A DNA stretch of 64,000 bases from Amblyomma americanum. Lineage: Eukaryota > Arthropoda > Arachnida > Ixodida > Ixodidae. Under the pieces are notes generated by a model. The model made no database searches, was not told the origin of the DNA, and saw nothing but the letters and a program-made list of their open reading frames with translations. Made by a program: the position numbers and the translations under genes. The stretch is from contig NC_135507.1 in the NCBI RefSeq assembly GCF_052857255.1, positions 77,598,350-77,662,349 of the forward strand. Reading direction: 5' to 3'. Position 1 is the first letter of the stretch. Each line of letters opens with the position of its first letter. Positions 42,180-53,000 of the stretch are shown piece by piece.

Positions 42180-42851
42180 TCATGTCAGCAGTTTCCGTTT
42201 GAATACTAACCAATTTTGGTTGACAGTTCTTGAAGAAGCAAGCTGTTGGAAAGTGTGGAAGAAGTTGTCCAGTTCGGCATTCATAAGAGGGAAATTTGCC
42301 CTCTTATAATCACGGATAACTTTAATGGAAGAGTAGCGAAGCGGCTTCAGCACTGCTACATTAAATAACATTAAGTTGTGATCGCTGAGACCATTTATAG
42401 AAGACATTGAGTGGATCGTTTCTGGATTCGAAACAAAAACCAAGTCAAACGTGTTGCTGATCCTAGTTGGCAAGTTGACTGTCTGGGTGAGGTTAAACAA
42501 AAGAGCAAGATCAATGAATTGTTTGGATTGAAGAGAAGTGGTGGTTGAATTATCCCAAACAATATCCGGGTAATTAAAATCGCCACAAAGTGTAAAATTT
42601 TCTCTGGGAAAGCAGCGGTTTAAGTCGACAAGTACCGAGTGCAGTTCATTGACGAAGGAAAGATAAAAATCAGGTGCTCGATAGCACGCGATGAGTATGA
42701 TGGAGCTTCCAGGAAGAGATAAGTTTACACTGAGGATTTCATGATGACTTTCAATATCAATAGTAAATGAAGCCATGGCTCGATTAACGAAAACTAGGAT
42801 ACCACCGCCTTTGCGTCCCACCGTGTCACGCCTGAGTATAGTTAATGACAC
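42180..42851 (-). pseudogene. LINE ORF2 endonuclease domain
   Basis: A 223-codon frame with GRKGGGILVFVN, ILIACYRAPD, LCGDFNYPDIVW (catalytic Asp/Asn), NTFDLVFVSNP and GLSDHNLMLFN (His region). The N-terminal part with the catalytic Glu lies upstream in another frame (IDIAIKETYLTLD is readable near 42920). It is the best-preserved endonuclease among the CR1-like copies here. Confidence 0.8.
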
Positions 42852-43269
42852 ATTATTCAGCAGCTCTTCGGGTGAGATATCAAGGGTTAGATAAGTTTCC
42901 TTAATAGCAATATCAGTGAGGTTATCTTCGAGGATGGCTTCGACGGAGTCCTTTTTGGGTAACTAGCTACGGATTTCTGTGAGAACAGACGATATTTCGT
43001 GGTGCGCAGCTGCGCGGACGCGGGATTGTACCCGCTGATACGATGCAGATTGAGGAAGCCTTGAACTATTCAGTGAACGCTATGATTTCAACTCGTGGAC
43101 AGAATCTTACTCGACATTGTAGGCGTACTGCTTTTTTCCTATGACCAACTTATCAAGGCTTATCTTAAAAGGTAAGTTGCTATCAAGGCCATACGAGTAT
43201 AGATTTGCTCTAGCTGTACGTACACGGGTTTAATAATCGTCCCGAATTGAAAAAGTGGTTCCCTTTAGC

Positions 43270-43763
43270 TTAGATCCGGCGGAAAGAATGTTTGACTTTG
43301 TTTTAAATCTAGATAATTTAACAATAATGGGACGTTTTCTATCTTCGCGGAAGCGGCCAAGTCGGTGAGCTCGCTCAATATCTGAGCTCTAGATAGGTAC
43401 TTCAAGGTGCTCAGCGCAGAAAGATACGGCTTCCGATTAGGACTTCGCCCACGTTTCGTCACTGGAGTCAGGGATTCCGAAAAGAAGCAGATTGTTGCGG
43501 CGAAGGCGGTTCTCGGAATCGTCGCATTTCCCTGCGAGCACCTTAACTTCGGCGGTCAGCTTTTCAATGAATGTGCTAGCGGTAGGTTGGTCGTCAGATT
43601 GGTCAGGTTCCACTTTTTTTTCTAGTATATCAACACGGCTGGAAAGACGGCTTACAAGGGATTCGATCTTTGTTTGGGCAGAATGTATCAAAGCAAGCTC
43701 GGACAACATGGTGTTTTTTGAGAGCTCCATTCGTGCAATGGCCTCTGATATGGATTCAAGCGT
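43270..43763 (-). pseudogene. LINE ORF1 fragment
   Basis: PTLESISEAIARMELSK starts a coiled-coil stretch, and NRLRRNNLLLFGIPDSSDE is the conserved strand of ORF1 RRM-like domains. A frame change follows, after which VPLLLNYLDLKQSQTF-type text continues. N-terminally truncated by the insertion boundary. Confidence 0.6.
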
Positions 43764-43855
43764 TGGTGGTCCTCCCTCCTTTATCCCTTCCCTTACGGCC
43801 CGGTTAAGGTGCCCGCCGATATGTGTCATTTCAATTCCCCGAAAACCAATTTCAA
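43764..43855 (+). mobile_element. SINE, tail half
   Basis: CTCCTTTATCCCTTCCCTTA, CGGCCCGGTTAAGGTGCCC and CCGATATGTGTCATTTC continue the SINE whose head is at 39553-39764, on the same strand and in the right order. This shows that the intervening LINE inserted into it. Confidence 0.8.
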
Positions 43856-43860
43856 TACAT

Positions 43861-44060
43861 GCGGCAATTTTCGACCCACTGAGAATCTTCCATTCGAATC
43901 CAGGATAACGAACATGGTCCTATTCATTTAGGAGCCAGGGGTACACCACAGGGCGCGGTGCTCTCTTACCTGTTATTCTATCTGGCTATGAAGCACCTAC
44001 CGGCCCAGCTGGGCGATGTCGCCAGTGTGCAACGTGTTCGGTATGCCGATGACATCATTG
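43861..44060 (+). mobile_element. I-clade LINE RT fragment, right half
   Basis: Frames read GVHHRAR-type text and, corrected by eye, ARGTPQGAVLSYLLFYLAMK (motif B) and QRVRYADDIIDE (motif C, intact YADD). It continues the RT fragment at 39150-39552 in both order and strand. Confidence 0.65.
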
Positions 44061-44663
44061 ATGAAGTTGATGAATTAAACAAAGCTAATGAATCAATTAA
44101 GGGAAAAATAAAGATAGCCTGAGTAAGTCAAGGCTAGTGCCAATATTAGGCACTCGGTTCCATTCGTGTCCGAAGTAGCTTCCATTTTGCTCATTTTATG
44201 TGGGGCAACCTATATATTCGATATTGCCGAAACATGGCGATTTATAACTCGTCATTTTCTCGACGCATGGCAACAGTGAGCGTTGTTCCGTACAGTTATC
44301 CGAGGCTTACGCTAATGTCCCTTTGGTTTAATTCATGGTTGTGTGTAACGAATCGGTAAGATATGCTGAGGCTATTTCGTTACTTCGTAGTTCACATATG
44401 CAGATGACTACTCGTCATTCGCCGGAGACGGATTTGCTGAGAACAACGTGGAAGTGTTGTCGACGTCATTTTAACGCCATTGGTTTTTTAAAATGCCGCA
44501 AATATTTCGTGTTGTGACACCGATTGCATTCCAACAGGCCTTCTAACCTTTGCCGTTTTCCTGAATGGCACAAGCTTCCCTTGGAGTCCCATATGAGGCC
44601 GCGTGCGCTATATTTTCACTCTAGTCATCACCCCCTTGTAAATCAGCCTGACTAATCCCAGTT
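44061..44663. other. no gene recognised
   Basis: AT-rich; only a 60-codon ORF without domain. Confidence 0.4.
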
Positions 44664-44905
44664 AAGGACAACGGCTTCTCCCATATCCCTCAAACTAATC
44701 GTGTACTTTGACAAGTTCGGCCACCTTATCCCCTTGACTACTTAATCTCATCTGTCCATCTGGTTTTCTGCCGCCTGTTTTGCTTACTTCCTCCTACGAT
44801 CTTACCACTTAAGACCATCGGTTATCGGCCTTCACATCACATGTGTTCGCAATCGCTGTTTGTTCTTGATTTCAAATAAGCTAAGATGTAGCCGAGTGTG
44901 TTCTC
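44664..44905 (-). mobile_element. old RTE 3' fragment
   Basis: GCTTCTCCCATATCCCTCAA, ACTTAATCTCATCTGTCCAT, TTTCTGCCGCCTG and AAGACCATCGGTTAT line up with the minus-strand RTE at 63010-63230, with many substitutions. It corresponds to the C-terminal coding part of RTE. Confidence 0.7.
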
Positions 44906-45493
44906 TGGCCATTTCTCCCCTCTTCTTGTGTCGGAACGTGGCATCTATCAAGTTGATGTCTATAGTCCATTATGCTGTCCCCAAACTAATTACAAGGCAT
45001 TCCGAAAGTATAGGCAAGTTTACGCTTCATATGTAAGCGCGGGCAAGATAAAAATGTTTAATGTTTTTGTCTTGAAGCATACTGGAACTGAGCTATTCAT
45101 GACCCTAGAGTTGCTGCTAAATACTAGACACAAGAATTTTTTTTTTATTTTCCTGAATATTTCCATCGCCTTGTCATAATGAGCGGCTATCTGACCTTAG
45201 TAGATGCATTCATGTTTCGCATACACAAGTAACATACTTTTTCCTTCCGAAACAAGTAAAAAAAGTATGCCGCAACCGTCTGGAAGACTTTGGAATAAAT
45301 AGCATTAGCTGCTTGGTAGCGCGATCTATTGTCCATGCGGTGTATTACCACGTGACAAGGCTACTTTTCCATACCTCACGGCGAGCGGGCGCCTTCAGCC
45401 TTCAGGTCGGATATTTTGTGACCAATTTGGGCCGACAAAGTTTTTCGAGTCTTTCGAGTGCCATTTTTCCTTACCTCAAGGGGGTAGGCGCCC
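44906..45493. other. no gene recognised
   Basis: No coding block or repeat terminus recognised; the longest ORF is 93 codons without domain. Confidence 0.4.
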
Positions 45494-45835
45494 CGAATGA
45501 ATGAATGAATGAATGAATGAATGAATGAATGAATGAATGAATGAATGAATGAACACTTTATTGTCCACCGAGAAGCCACCAGATACGCGGTCCCGGCATG
45601 CTGGCCTGGGACGCGGGTAGGCAATCCTCCGCAGACTAAGGACAGGTGAAGATGCATTGACTCTTTACGGCCTCAGCCGCTAGGCGGGTGGCTTGCTGCT
45701 GGATGGCAGGTCCTCGCTCCGCAGCAAAACTTTTCAGGCTTCTGTAGTGTTGATGATTAAGCCGTCTCCCGGGAAATCGGCGCATTCCAAAATTATGTGA
45801 TGAAGAGTGCACCTTTCACCACAATTCGCCATGCG
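45494..45835 (-). mobile_element. I-like LINE 3' end with (TTCA)n tail
   Basis: A (GAAT)n run at 45494-45552 is, on the minus strand, a TTCA tail. It is preceded there by CGGTGGACAATAAAGTG. Further in, GCTGGATGGCAGGTCC and CAAAATTATGTGATGAAGAG mirror the layout at 37.4-37.55 kb. It is a 5'-truncated LINE end. Confidence 0.6.
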
Positions 45836-46331
45836 GTACGAAATTGTGAGCTGCCGAGTGCTGACGTCGCGGCCGCCATTTTAAGCCTGACCATCACAAA
45901 ATATGAACACAAATGGGCGATACCGGTGTCTTACATGTTGTACTCATCGAACCCGTTATGAAATGTTATTAGTGCGATCACGACGTCATCGGTTAAATAT
46001 TTATAAGCAATGAATTTAAGCCTAACTATAGTTGAATTTTAACTGCATTAGCTAGTTTTAGTGTCTAACGAGTTTTATCTACTCATCTAGACGATTCTAA
46101 TTTTCTAATTTGTTTTATTATGACCTCATGAATTAGCTAGTATAACTGAGTAACATATCCACGTGACTAGGTAAATATGACGTCAAAAATCAGTGACCTT
46201 AGAAATCATTCACCAATTCAATATACAAATGACAACACAAAATCAATCATCCACTGGGTTGCTATATCAATTCATTCTGAGGGCCACCATCTTCAATTTC
46301 TTGGCTTAATTGTTTTTTTTGGGGGGGGGGG

Positions 46332-46925
46332 ACAGCAAATGGCGCAGTATCTGCCTCATATATCGTTGGACACCTGAACCGCACCATAAGGAAAGGGATA
46401 AAGGAGGAAGTCAAAGAATAAAGGAAGAAAGAGGTGCCGTAGTGGAAGGCTCCGGAATAATTTGGACCACCTGGGGATCTTTAACGTACCTGCCCCGGTG
46501 GCTCAGTGGTTAGGGCGCTTGGCTACTGTTTCGGAGTTCCCGGGTTCGAACCCGACCGCCGCGGCCGCGTTTCGATTCAGGCGAAACGCAAAGGCGCCCT
46601 TGTCCTGTGCGATGTCAGTGCACGTTAATGATCCCCAGGTGGTCGAAATTATTCAGGATCCCTCCACTATGGCACCTATTTCTTCCTTTCGTCTTTCACT
46701 CCCTCCTTTATCCCTTCCCTTACGGCGCGGTTCAGGTGTCCAACAATATATGAGACATACGGCTTTCTTTCCTTTCCGCCAAAACCAAATTATTATTATT
46801 TTCTTTAACGTGCGCTGACATTGCTAAGCATACGGGCGCCTTATCGTTTTTCCTTTATAAAAATGGAGCTGCCACAGTCGAGTTCAAACCCGGCATCTTC
46901 AATTCCTTGCACTTGCAAAATTTCA
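46332..46925 (-). mobile_element. SINE interrupted by another SINE
   Basis: The minus-strand tail half (46332-46487: AATGGCGCAGTATCTG, GACACCTGAACCGCACC, GGAACCACCTGGGGATC-like text) continues at 46802 (TCTTTAACGTGCGCTGACAT, GCATACGGGCGCCTTATCG, GAGTTCAAACCCGG). The plus-strand SINE lies between, so this copy is older. Confidence 0.75.
46488..46801 (+). mobile_element. tRNA-headed SINE, complete, 10-bp TSD
   Basis: The head reads CCGGTGGCTCAGTGGTTAGG (box A) and GGTTCGAACCC (box B, about 46543-46553). The body is GATGTCAGTGCACGTTAATG, CCCAGGTGGTCGAAATTATT, TTACGGCGCGGTTCAGGTGT, and the end is TATTATTATT. TCTTTAACGT flanks it at 46478-46487 and 46802-46811. It inserted antiparallel into a member of its own family. 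Confidence 0.85.
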
Positions 46926-48734
46926 CGCCGAAGACAGGTGGTAGCAGACCCCAGGAAATCGAGAAATGTCAGCAATAAGAGTTAACGCTCTTGAAACTTT
47001 ACACATCTTTGAAATATTTTGAAGGGCCACCTTTATAGTTTGCCTGTCTGGGTACTCGATTTTGCTTTGCTATTAGTGCCCTAAGCTACTTATCAAGGCA
47101 GTGTTATCAGCCATTCGCGAATTGGCCGGCTATTACCGATCAGCTTTTACAGCTAACTCTCCTGAGTTTACGGTCCTGAATACATAATTTTTAACGTGCG
47201 GTGAGTAGTACTGAATGGACACTGTCGCCCTGGACTGACGTCAATTGTGACTTGGATTTTATCGCTTTCCTTTTCGTACCTATAAGGTTGCTATAGTTGT
47301 ATTTTTCAGCAGCTTTGCATATATATCGTCTAAACGCTGGAAAGGCAATTCCCACGGAATTGCTGTGGATTCAGAAAAGTGAAACGTTTTCTCCTACTAT
47401 ACGCAGGGCAATATTGGGGTTGCTTATATTAGCGTGTATCCTTATCACCAGTTTCAAGGTGAATATAGGGGCCACAGCCACCCGCCGTAAAGAAAACCAG
47501 ACACCTTCATTAGTCAACGCAAGTATAAGATTCCTCAAATTTTCAACGATTACCTTAGTGAATACCTTGCATGGTCATGGTATGTTTGCTGATGCAAGCT
47601 GTGCTACTCTTGCACCGAGAAATTCTTTGGTTCAGCTCATCCCGCTGTCTGTGGTATAGGAAATTCTTCTTGAACTCTTTTATTACCTGTAGAGTATTTT
47701 CAGCACTCAGTGCTAATTTCGCGCTCTTTATTGCACGGGAGGCGTTGCAGTGAATTTTAGAACAAGAAAAATTGATGATGATGACTGCCAGCGCCAAAAC
47801 CCAGAGCATTATTACGGACGGAATGGTGTTCGTACCCTCGTGGTAGTCAGAATGGTAGTCGGCATTGTTTCGTGGTAGTCGGCATGGTTTCATCTTCAGT
47901 TGAGTAGAACCACAACCCGGTTAATAAATAAGTTTATTCACTAGTGGAATAATTTGGACATTTCCCGTAATAAACGCTCAAATAATTATCGGACACCTTC
48001 GTCATCTCCTCGAAAGCTGCCCGCGCCACTCACGCCGGACGTCCATGAGAAGGCATCGCTCGGAATGTTCACGAAAATTTCCTTTCGTGTGCCGTGTGCA
48101 TCTTTAAGTCCTCTGTCTTCACTTTGTTCATTGCATTTACTCGGCTGAAAGTCCGGCATCAAATACGCATTTTTTTCTCATCGCACTCCTATCTTGGCGA
48201 GCTCTGACTGATTTCTGAAGCATGAAGAGTGAAACAGGTGAATTGTCTTCACTGTAATTTGCAGAATCGCCTAACTGCCAGCCTCAGCGGAGTAACAATC
48301 CAACCAGCTGAATACAGACACTAAACCATTGAATTTTACATGAATAAAGAAATTAAGTTTCTAGCCATATTTGTTGGATGATCACAAGCCATGCAGGGGC
48401 AGATGGCATCTCGCATATTGTGCTAGGCAGCAAAATTTGCAAGAAATTTTCTTTTCAATGGTAGTGAACCACCTAGCTTCGGTACATGCATTGTAGACGT
48501 TCAAGTTCACCGATTTTTAAGAATGCAGGTTTCAATGAATAAATGGAACCTTCACATGATAAGCTCAGGATTATTTCGCTCACATATCGGTTGATGATTT
48601 TCGCTATATCTTTGTTGTCCTGAATTCAACTGGTATTAAGCAGCAATCCACATGTCTAAACAACTGAAAGTTAATGTGAGAATGTCAGAGGCAGACACAA
48701 TGTTAACGTGACAGCATTAAGGAGCTCGTGCCGC
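46926..48734. other. no gene recognised
   Basis: AT-rich DNA with ORFs up to 120 codons (47297-47659, and 112 codons at 47555-47893 minus). I recognise no domain in these. No repeat termini seen. Confidence 0.4.
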
Positions 48735-49060
48735 AGAAAAGCCGATGTCGTCGGCGACGGCCGTGGTGAAAAATCCCTCCTCGTCCTCGCAATGTACGCC
48801 GCTGCCCCAGCAAATAGCGCACGACCGCAGCGCAAGGAAAGCAAGGGACGCCTGTCACATATTTCGGTGGACAACCCGGACCGCGCCCCGAGGGCAGAAT
48901 AATGAAATAAAAATTGGTGTTAAGGAAAGGAAGTGAAGCCTGTATCACATATCTCTCTCGACACATGAGCCGCGCCGTAAGGAAAGGAAAATTAAATGAA
49001 AATTGATTTTTATGGAAAGGAAATGACGCGTCTGACGTATCTCTAGTTTGGGCGCAGTGG
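48735..49060 (-). repeat. SINE-tail-like monomers in tandem
   Basis: Three diverged copies of a unit of about 80-90 bp begin near 48828, 48917 and 49003. Each has the pattern AAGGAAA-GAA-TGA-GC-TGTCACATAT followed by GACA-CCGCGCC. This is the reverse complement of the SINE tail (GGCGCGGTTCAGGTGTCC...GAGACA). The left part (48735-48890) also matches window positions 1-150. Confidence 0.6.
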
Positions 49061-49584
49061 GGCCGTGAGGGCACGCAGGAATCACGCGGTGAGCGGCGAA
49101 CAACGCAGCGCACATCCAAAACGCGTTCACCACGAAGCTTGCGGCTTGTTGCCCGTTCGTTCGGCGAGGAAGCTATGCTCGCGTTCGTGGAACAGGGTTT
49201 GTCGAGAACTATGTGCCGACGAACTGAGACTGCAACTTGAGTCCCGCGCGTTTCGGCAAGGCGCCTGGCATCGCTTTTACGTGTTTGCCGCTCCGCGCGT
49301 CCGTTTCACCGTGCATAGCAGAGCGATTTGTCTTACGGGTAAGGCGTCGCGCCGAACGGGCGATGGCGTTCCGTGGACTCCCTGGCAGTGCTGCAACATG
49401 CTGCCGTGTTCCACTCTTCAAGACGAAGCTTAAGTGCCGTACAAGATTTTTTTACAATGGGCATTATGAGGCGAAGGTCACGAAGAATTTTGCAGTCCGC
49501 CAAGTCCACGAAGCTTCGGCCCTTCAGTGATAAGGGCACTTGACGTGATCACATGACGAGAGTACACGCGGTCAATCCAGTCAC
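49061..49584. other. GC-richer stretch, no gene recognised
   Basis: ORFs of 97-138 codons on both strands reflect base composition; no domain recognised. Confidence 0.4.
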
Positions 49585-49830
49585 CTGAGGCAGCGTTTCG
49601 ATAGAGCCGAACCGCAAAGGCGCCATTGTGCTGTGCGATGTCAGTGGACGTTACAGACCCCCAGATGGTCGAAATTATTCCGAAGCCTTCCACTACGGCA
49701 CCGTTTTTCTTCTTTTCTTAGTTCCGCCTTCATCCCTTCCCTTGCAGCGCAGTTCGGGTGTCCACCCAGATATGTGAGACAGTGACTCCTCGTTGCCTTT
49801 CTTCAAAAACGTAAATTAATTTTTTGTTGA
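49585..49830 (+). repeat. SINE lacking its head
   Basis: GCGTTTCGATAGAGCCGAAC, GATGTCAGTGGACGTTACAG, GATGGTCGAAATTATTCCG, CTTGCAGCGCAGTTCGGGTG and GAGACAGTGACTCC are in family order. Confidence 0.8.
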
Positions 49831-49837
49831 GGAAGGC

Positions 49838-49990
49838 AAGTGGTGCAGTATCTCACATCTATACGGACACCTAAACTGCGCAGTAATGGAACGGATAAAG
49901 GAGGAACTGAAAGAAGGAAGGAAGAGGTGCCATAGTGGTGGGCTCCGGAATAATTTCGAGCACCTGGGTATCTTTAGCGTGCACTGACTA
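49838..49990 (-). repeat. SINE tail half, opposite strand
   Basis: GGTGCAGTATCTCACATCTA, GGACACCTAAACTGCGCAG and AGGTGCCATAGTGG read as the reverse complement of the SINE tail. It lies tail-to-tail with the copy at 49585-49830. Confidence 0.78.
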
Positions 49991-50079
49991 ATTTTTGTTT
50001 TCAGTTTTGCCGTGTTCTTGTATTATAATGGAAATAATAGATTATAGGAAAGAAAAGGCTCCCATGTTCTGTGCTATTA

Positions 50080-50235
50080 AGTATCCACAGGTGGTCTCAA
50101 ATATTCCGGAAGTCTCCACTACGGCAGCTCCCTATTTTTTCTTTCAATACCACTTTCCTTCTTTCTCTTACAGTGCGGTTGGAGTGTCCACCGACATTGG
50201 ACAATCCTTGCACCGTTTCCTTTCCTCAAACAACC
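50080..50235 (+). repeat. SINE fragment
   Basis: CCACAGGTGGTCTCAAATAT, CTCCACTACGGCAGCTCCC, TTACAGTGCGGTTGGAGTGT and CCACCGACATTGGACAATCC follow the family order with clear divergence. Confidence 0.65.
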
Positions 50236-52281
50236 TATTTTTCGAAGGCAGGCCAGTTTTCATTGTACAGCACACGGCTGTGTATTTTTTTCGATGTTCG
50301 TCATCAACAGGGTAAAGCAAAATGAAGAGTAACAATTATCTCCGCTTCACCTAAATCTCAGATTCTAATGTGTCATTGATTAAAACTTCGATGCAACGCC
50401 TCCAGTACACAATCAGCGTTGAAAGCAAGCAAGGGTTTCACTTAGACGTTGAATTTGTTGAGCAGAAGCCTCTTGCTGGACCACTGATTTTTTGTGCGCT
50501 GAATGCGCTAGCTAGCGGTTCCTAATCAAGTAAGCACCGGCTCCATGTGCGGTTTCGTCTATCTGGCTGTGACGGACACGATCTTAAAAGCTGGTGTTGA
50601 TGTTATCCCGGTCAGATGTATCATGTGTTCCCATGTACCCTTTTTTGTGCACATTGATAGCTGGTATGGCGGCTAATTTTTCATCCATAAACTTCCTTAT
50701 TTAATTTCACCTTGCAAATAAGGCGCGATAGTTTTAAAGTGTCCATGCGGTCGCTTGGGGATTCCTTGGCATATTATTACGGAGATATCGGTAGCCTTTC
50801 ACGCGACATCACATGCTGCTGTATTACACGTAATCGCACATAATTCGTGCCGCTAATTAGTGACCCTTATAACTATGTTTTCCTTTATTGCCATTTGCGC
50901 ACACTGCTGTGCGACGTCCTTGTGCAAATCCTCTGTTTATTCTCCTGAACAAACATCCTGATTGGTGAAGAAGTAATGGCCGGCTCCCGACCGAAGGGAC
51001 TCCGGTTCAATTCCGCTTGACAACCTTTGAAAGCCAAAGCTTTACTATCCCAGCGGCTCTGATTTCGCTGCGTCTGCACGAAAGACCTTGAAGAGGAGGA
51101 GCGGACCTGCGAGGTCAACCACGTTACGCACCACGTCACTCGCAGCAGCTGCAGTCACGCACTCCGCCGTCATCGCGGCGGCTGCGCGCTGCCTATCCGG
51201 TGTCTCGCTATGGACGAAACAAATCAGCCGGAGTAGACGTCCTTGAGAGTGGGTACTCGCACACGTCGGGCCGAGTCGATCACCCGGCCGACATTGCCAA
51301 CTGTGCGAGGGATTTAGCAATCGATGTATGGAGCGTAAACGCGCCAAACGCCCAGCCGAAAGCAACGAAGGGCGGGAGCTTAGCCTGGCTCGACGGCGAG
51401 CGAAAAATGCCGAATGAAGACAGCGACGAGCCTTGTTAGCAGCCGTGGCGAAGACTGGCGAGCCGCTGGAAGTGAGTTTTCGCAGCGCGGAACCCGCAGC
51501 GACCCACGTGGTTCGCCTGTCTCTCAGACTGTGCTTCGGCCCGAAGAACCTTACAAAGTGACCTCACATGTAATCCGTGCTTTCGCATGCATAGCCAGGG
51601 TTAGCTGAGCTAAGCCGCACCCATTTATTTTGTTTGTAGAGAACGTGTTTTTCTACATCACTACACCCATTTCATGGATCGTAACTTCCCAGTCGCGCTG
51701 ATGCCGGATTTTTCGCCGAACGGGACCATTAAAGTTTTTTGCTTTAATAGGTAATGCGTTATTAGTCAGCGCCTTGATGTCTTGTAAAATCAAGAAGGGT
51801 TGATATCGGTGGTATTTGATGGGAGTTGACAGGCGTAAATGTATTTCGTGTATTTTCTTAATGCTACTTACTAGAACTAACAACGTTTGCAATCCATTCT
51901 TGTCAGATAACTTACGCCGACTCTATAAAACCCAATTAGACGGCGGTACCACTCGCTTGCCGTCGACATCCTAATAGCACCGTGTAGGGGTAAAGTGGAA
52001 AAGAACTGCATGTAAGTGCACTCCGTCTACGTTGTCATCGAGCACAGACCATCGGACGCAATATTGCTCTACCTTCCCTTTGCCTACAAACCGCAGTTAA
52101 GGAGCCAGCCCCGTGGAACCCTTACCTCGTAAACGTCAGGGAGGCCACATGACAACGCTCGACGCAGTATTGCAGGACGTCACCGATGAGGACAACATCG
52201 AAGTCGCCGCCTACCTGCACTCCACTCTAAGCACGGGTACGCCTGTATGAGAGTAGGGAAGGGAGTATACTTCGTTGGAAT
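50236..52281. other. no gene recognised; CpG-rich patch
   Basis: CpG-dense DNA at about 51050-51545 carries overlapping ORFs on both strands (64-106 codons) without domains. The rest is AT-rich. No splice-flanked coding block was recognised. Confidence 0.4.
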
Positions 52282-52446
52282 CTAGGCATAGGTAAAATCC
52301 AGATGTGTACGTTAAGAGACAAGGAGGGCAATGTCATTAGAAATATGGATAGGATCGTTACTGTAGCCGAATAGTTCTACACAAATCTATAGAGTAGCCA
52401 TTTTAGTCAGGAACGTTATTGATAGAGACAGTAGCGCACAGCAAAG
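52282..52446 (+). mobile_element. internal RTE fragment
   Basis: GGCATAGGTAAAATCCAGAT, AGAGACAAGGAGGGCAATGT, CATTAGAAATATGGATA and TAGTTCTACACAAATCTA match RTE positions 33433-33600, with substitutions creating stops. It is a small old piece truncated at both ends. Confidence 0.8.
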
Positions 52447-52799
52447 CGACGAGGCCGGAGAAAGACAGAGCATTGAACGACAGGTTAGAAACGCGGAAGG
52501 TAAATATTGGACAAATTTAATGGGAAAGAAGCATGGCGGAGAGTGATATAGATACTAGAAATAGCACATCAGGAAGGAAGCAGCTAGGTCAGGATGTCTT
52601 AATTAGAATGCGCAGATATAAAAAGAAATTTAACGAAGATGACACGTTCGCTGTGTGCGGTAAATCTATAGTAACAATCGGACACTTCATCTAAAATGTG
52701 ATGGCATCCATCTCGCTGTCGATGCTGCTAAAGTCACTCTTCCCGAGGCCGTAGGGTTCGTAGATAACAATAGTCATGCAAATAAATCTGCGGTGGAAA

Positions 52800-53000
52800 T
52801 TAGAAAAAAGCGATTGGAAGATTGGTGGAATAAAAGCAGAAAGGTGACATAAGCTTAAAAGTGTAGGATGACGTATTTAAAGAAAATGGCGAATTTTAAC
52901 TTACTACAGAGTTAAATAAAAATAAAGGGAAAAAAGCTGAGCATGGCGGCAACTGCCATCACGTCGTTTCAAAGGGGACGCTTCTACGTTAATCTCTTCA
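52800..53000 (+). repeat. dispersed repeat, 3' end type
   Basis: AAAATGGCGAATTTTAACTT is followed by GAGCATGGCGGCAACTGCCA and CGTTTCAAAGGGGACGC. The same core appears inverted at 61137-61260. Upstream text (GATTGGTGGAATAAAAGC) suggests it belongs to a larger unidentified element. Confidence 0.5.

Larger units (their letters stand above)
39765..43763 (-). mobile_element. CR1-like LINE, about 4 kb, decayed
   Basis: On the minus strand the order is ORF1 fragment, endonuclease, RT, then a 3' end reading AAGGGATCAATAAATGATG with a short ATG repeat. It is 5'-truncated within ORF1, inserted into a SINE, and itself interrupted by a Penelope-type fold-back at 40552-40708. The layout resembles the LINE at 6.2-10.6 kb, but the sequences are clearly different families. 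Confidence 0.8.

Noticed and set aside
45376..45657. 93-codon minus ORF with SFIHSFIH repeats
   Set aside because: It is translated from the GAAT microsatellite tail of a LINE; not a gene.
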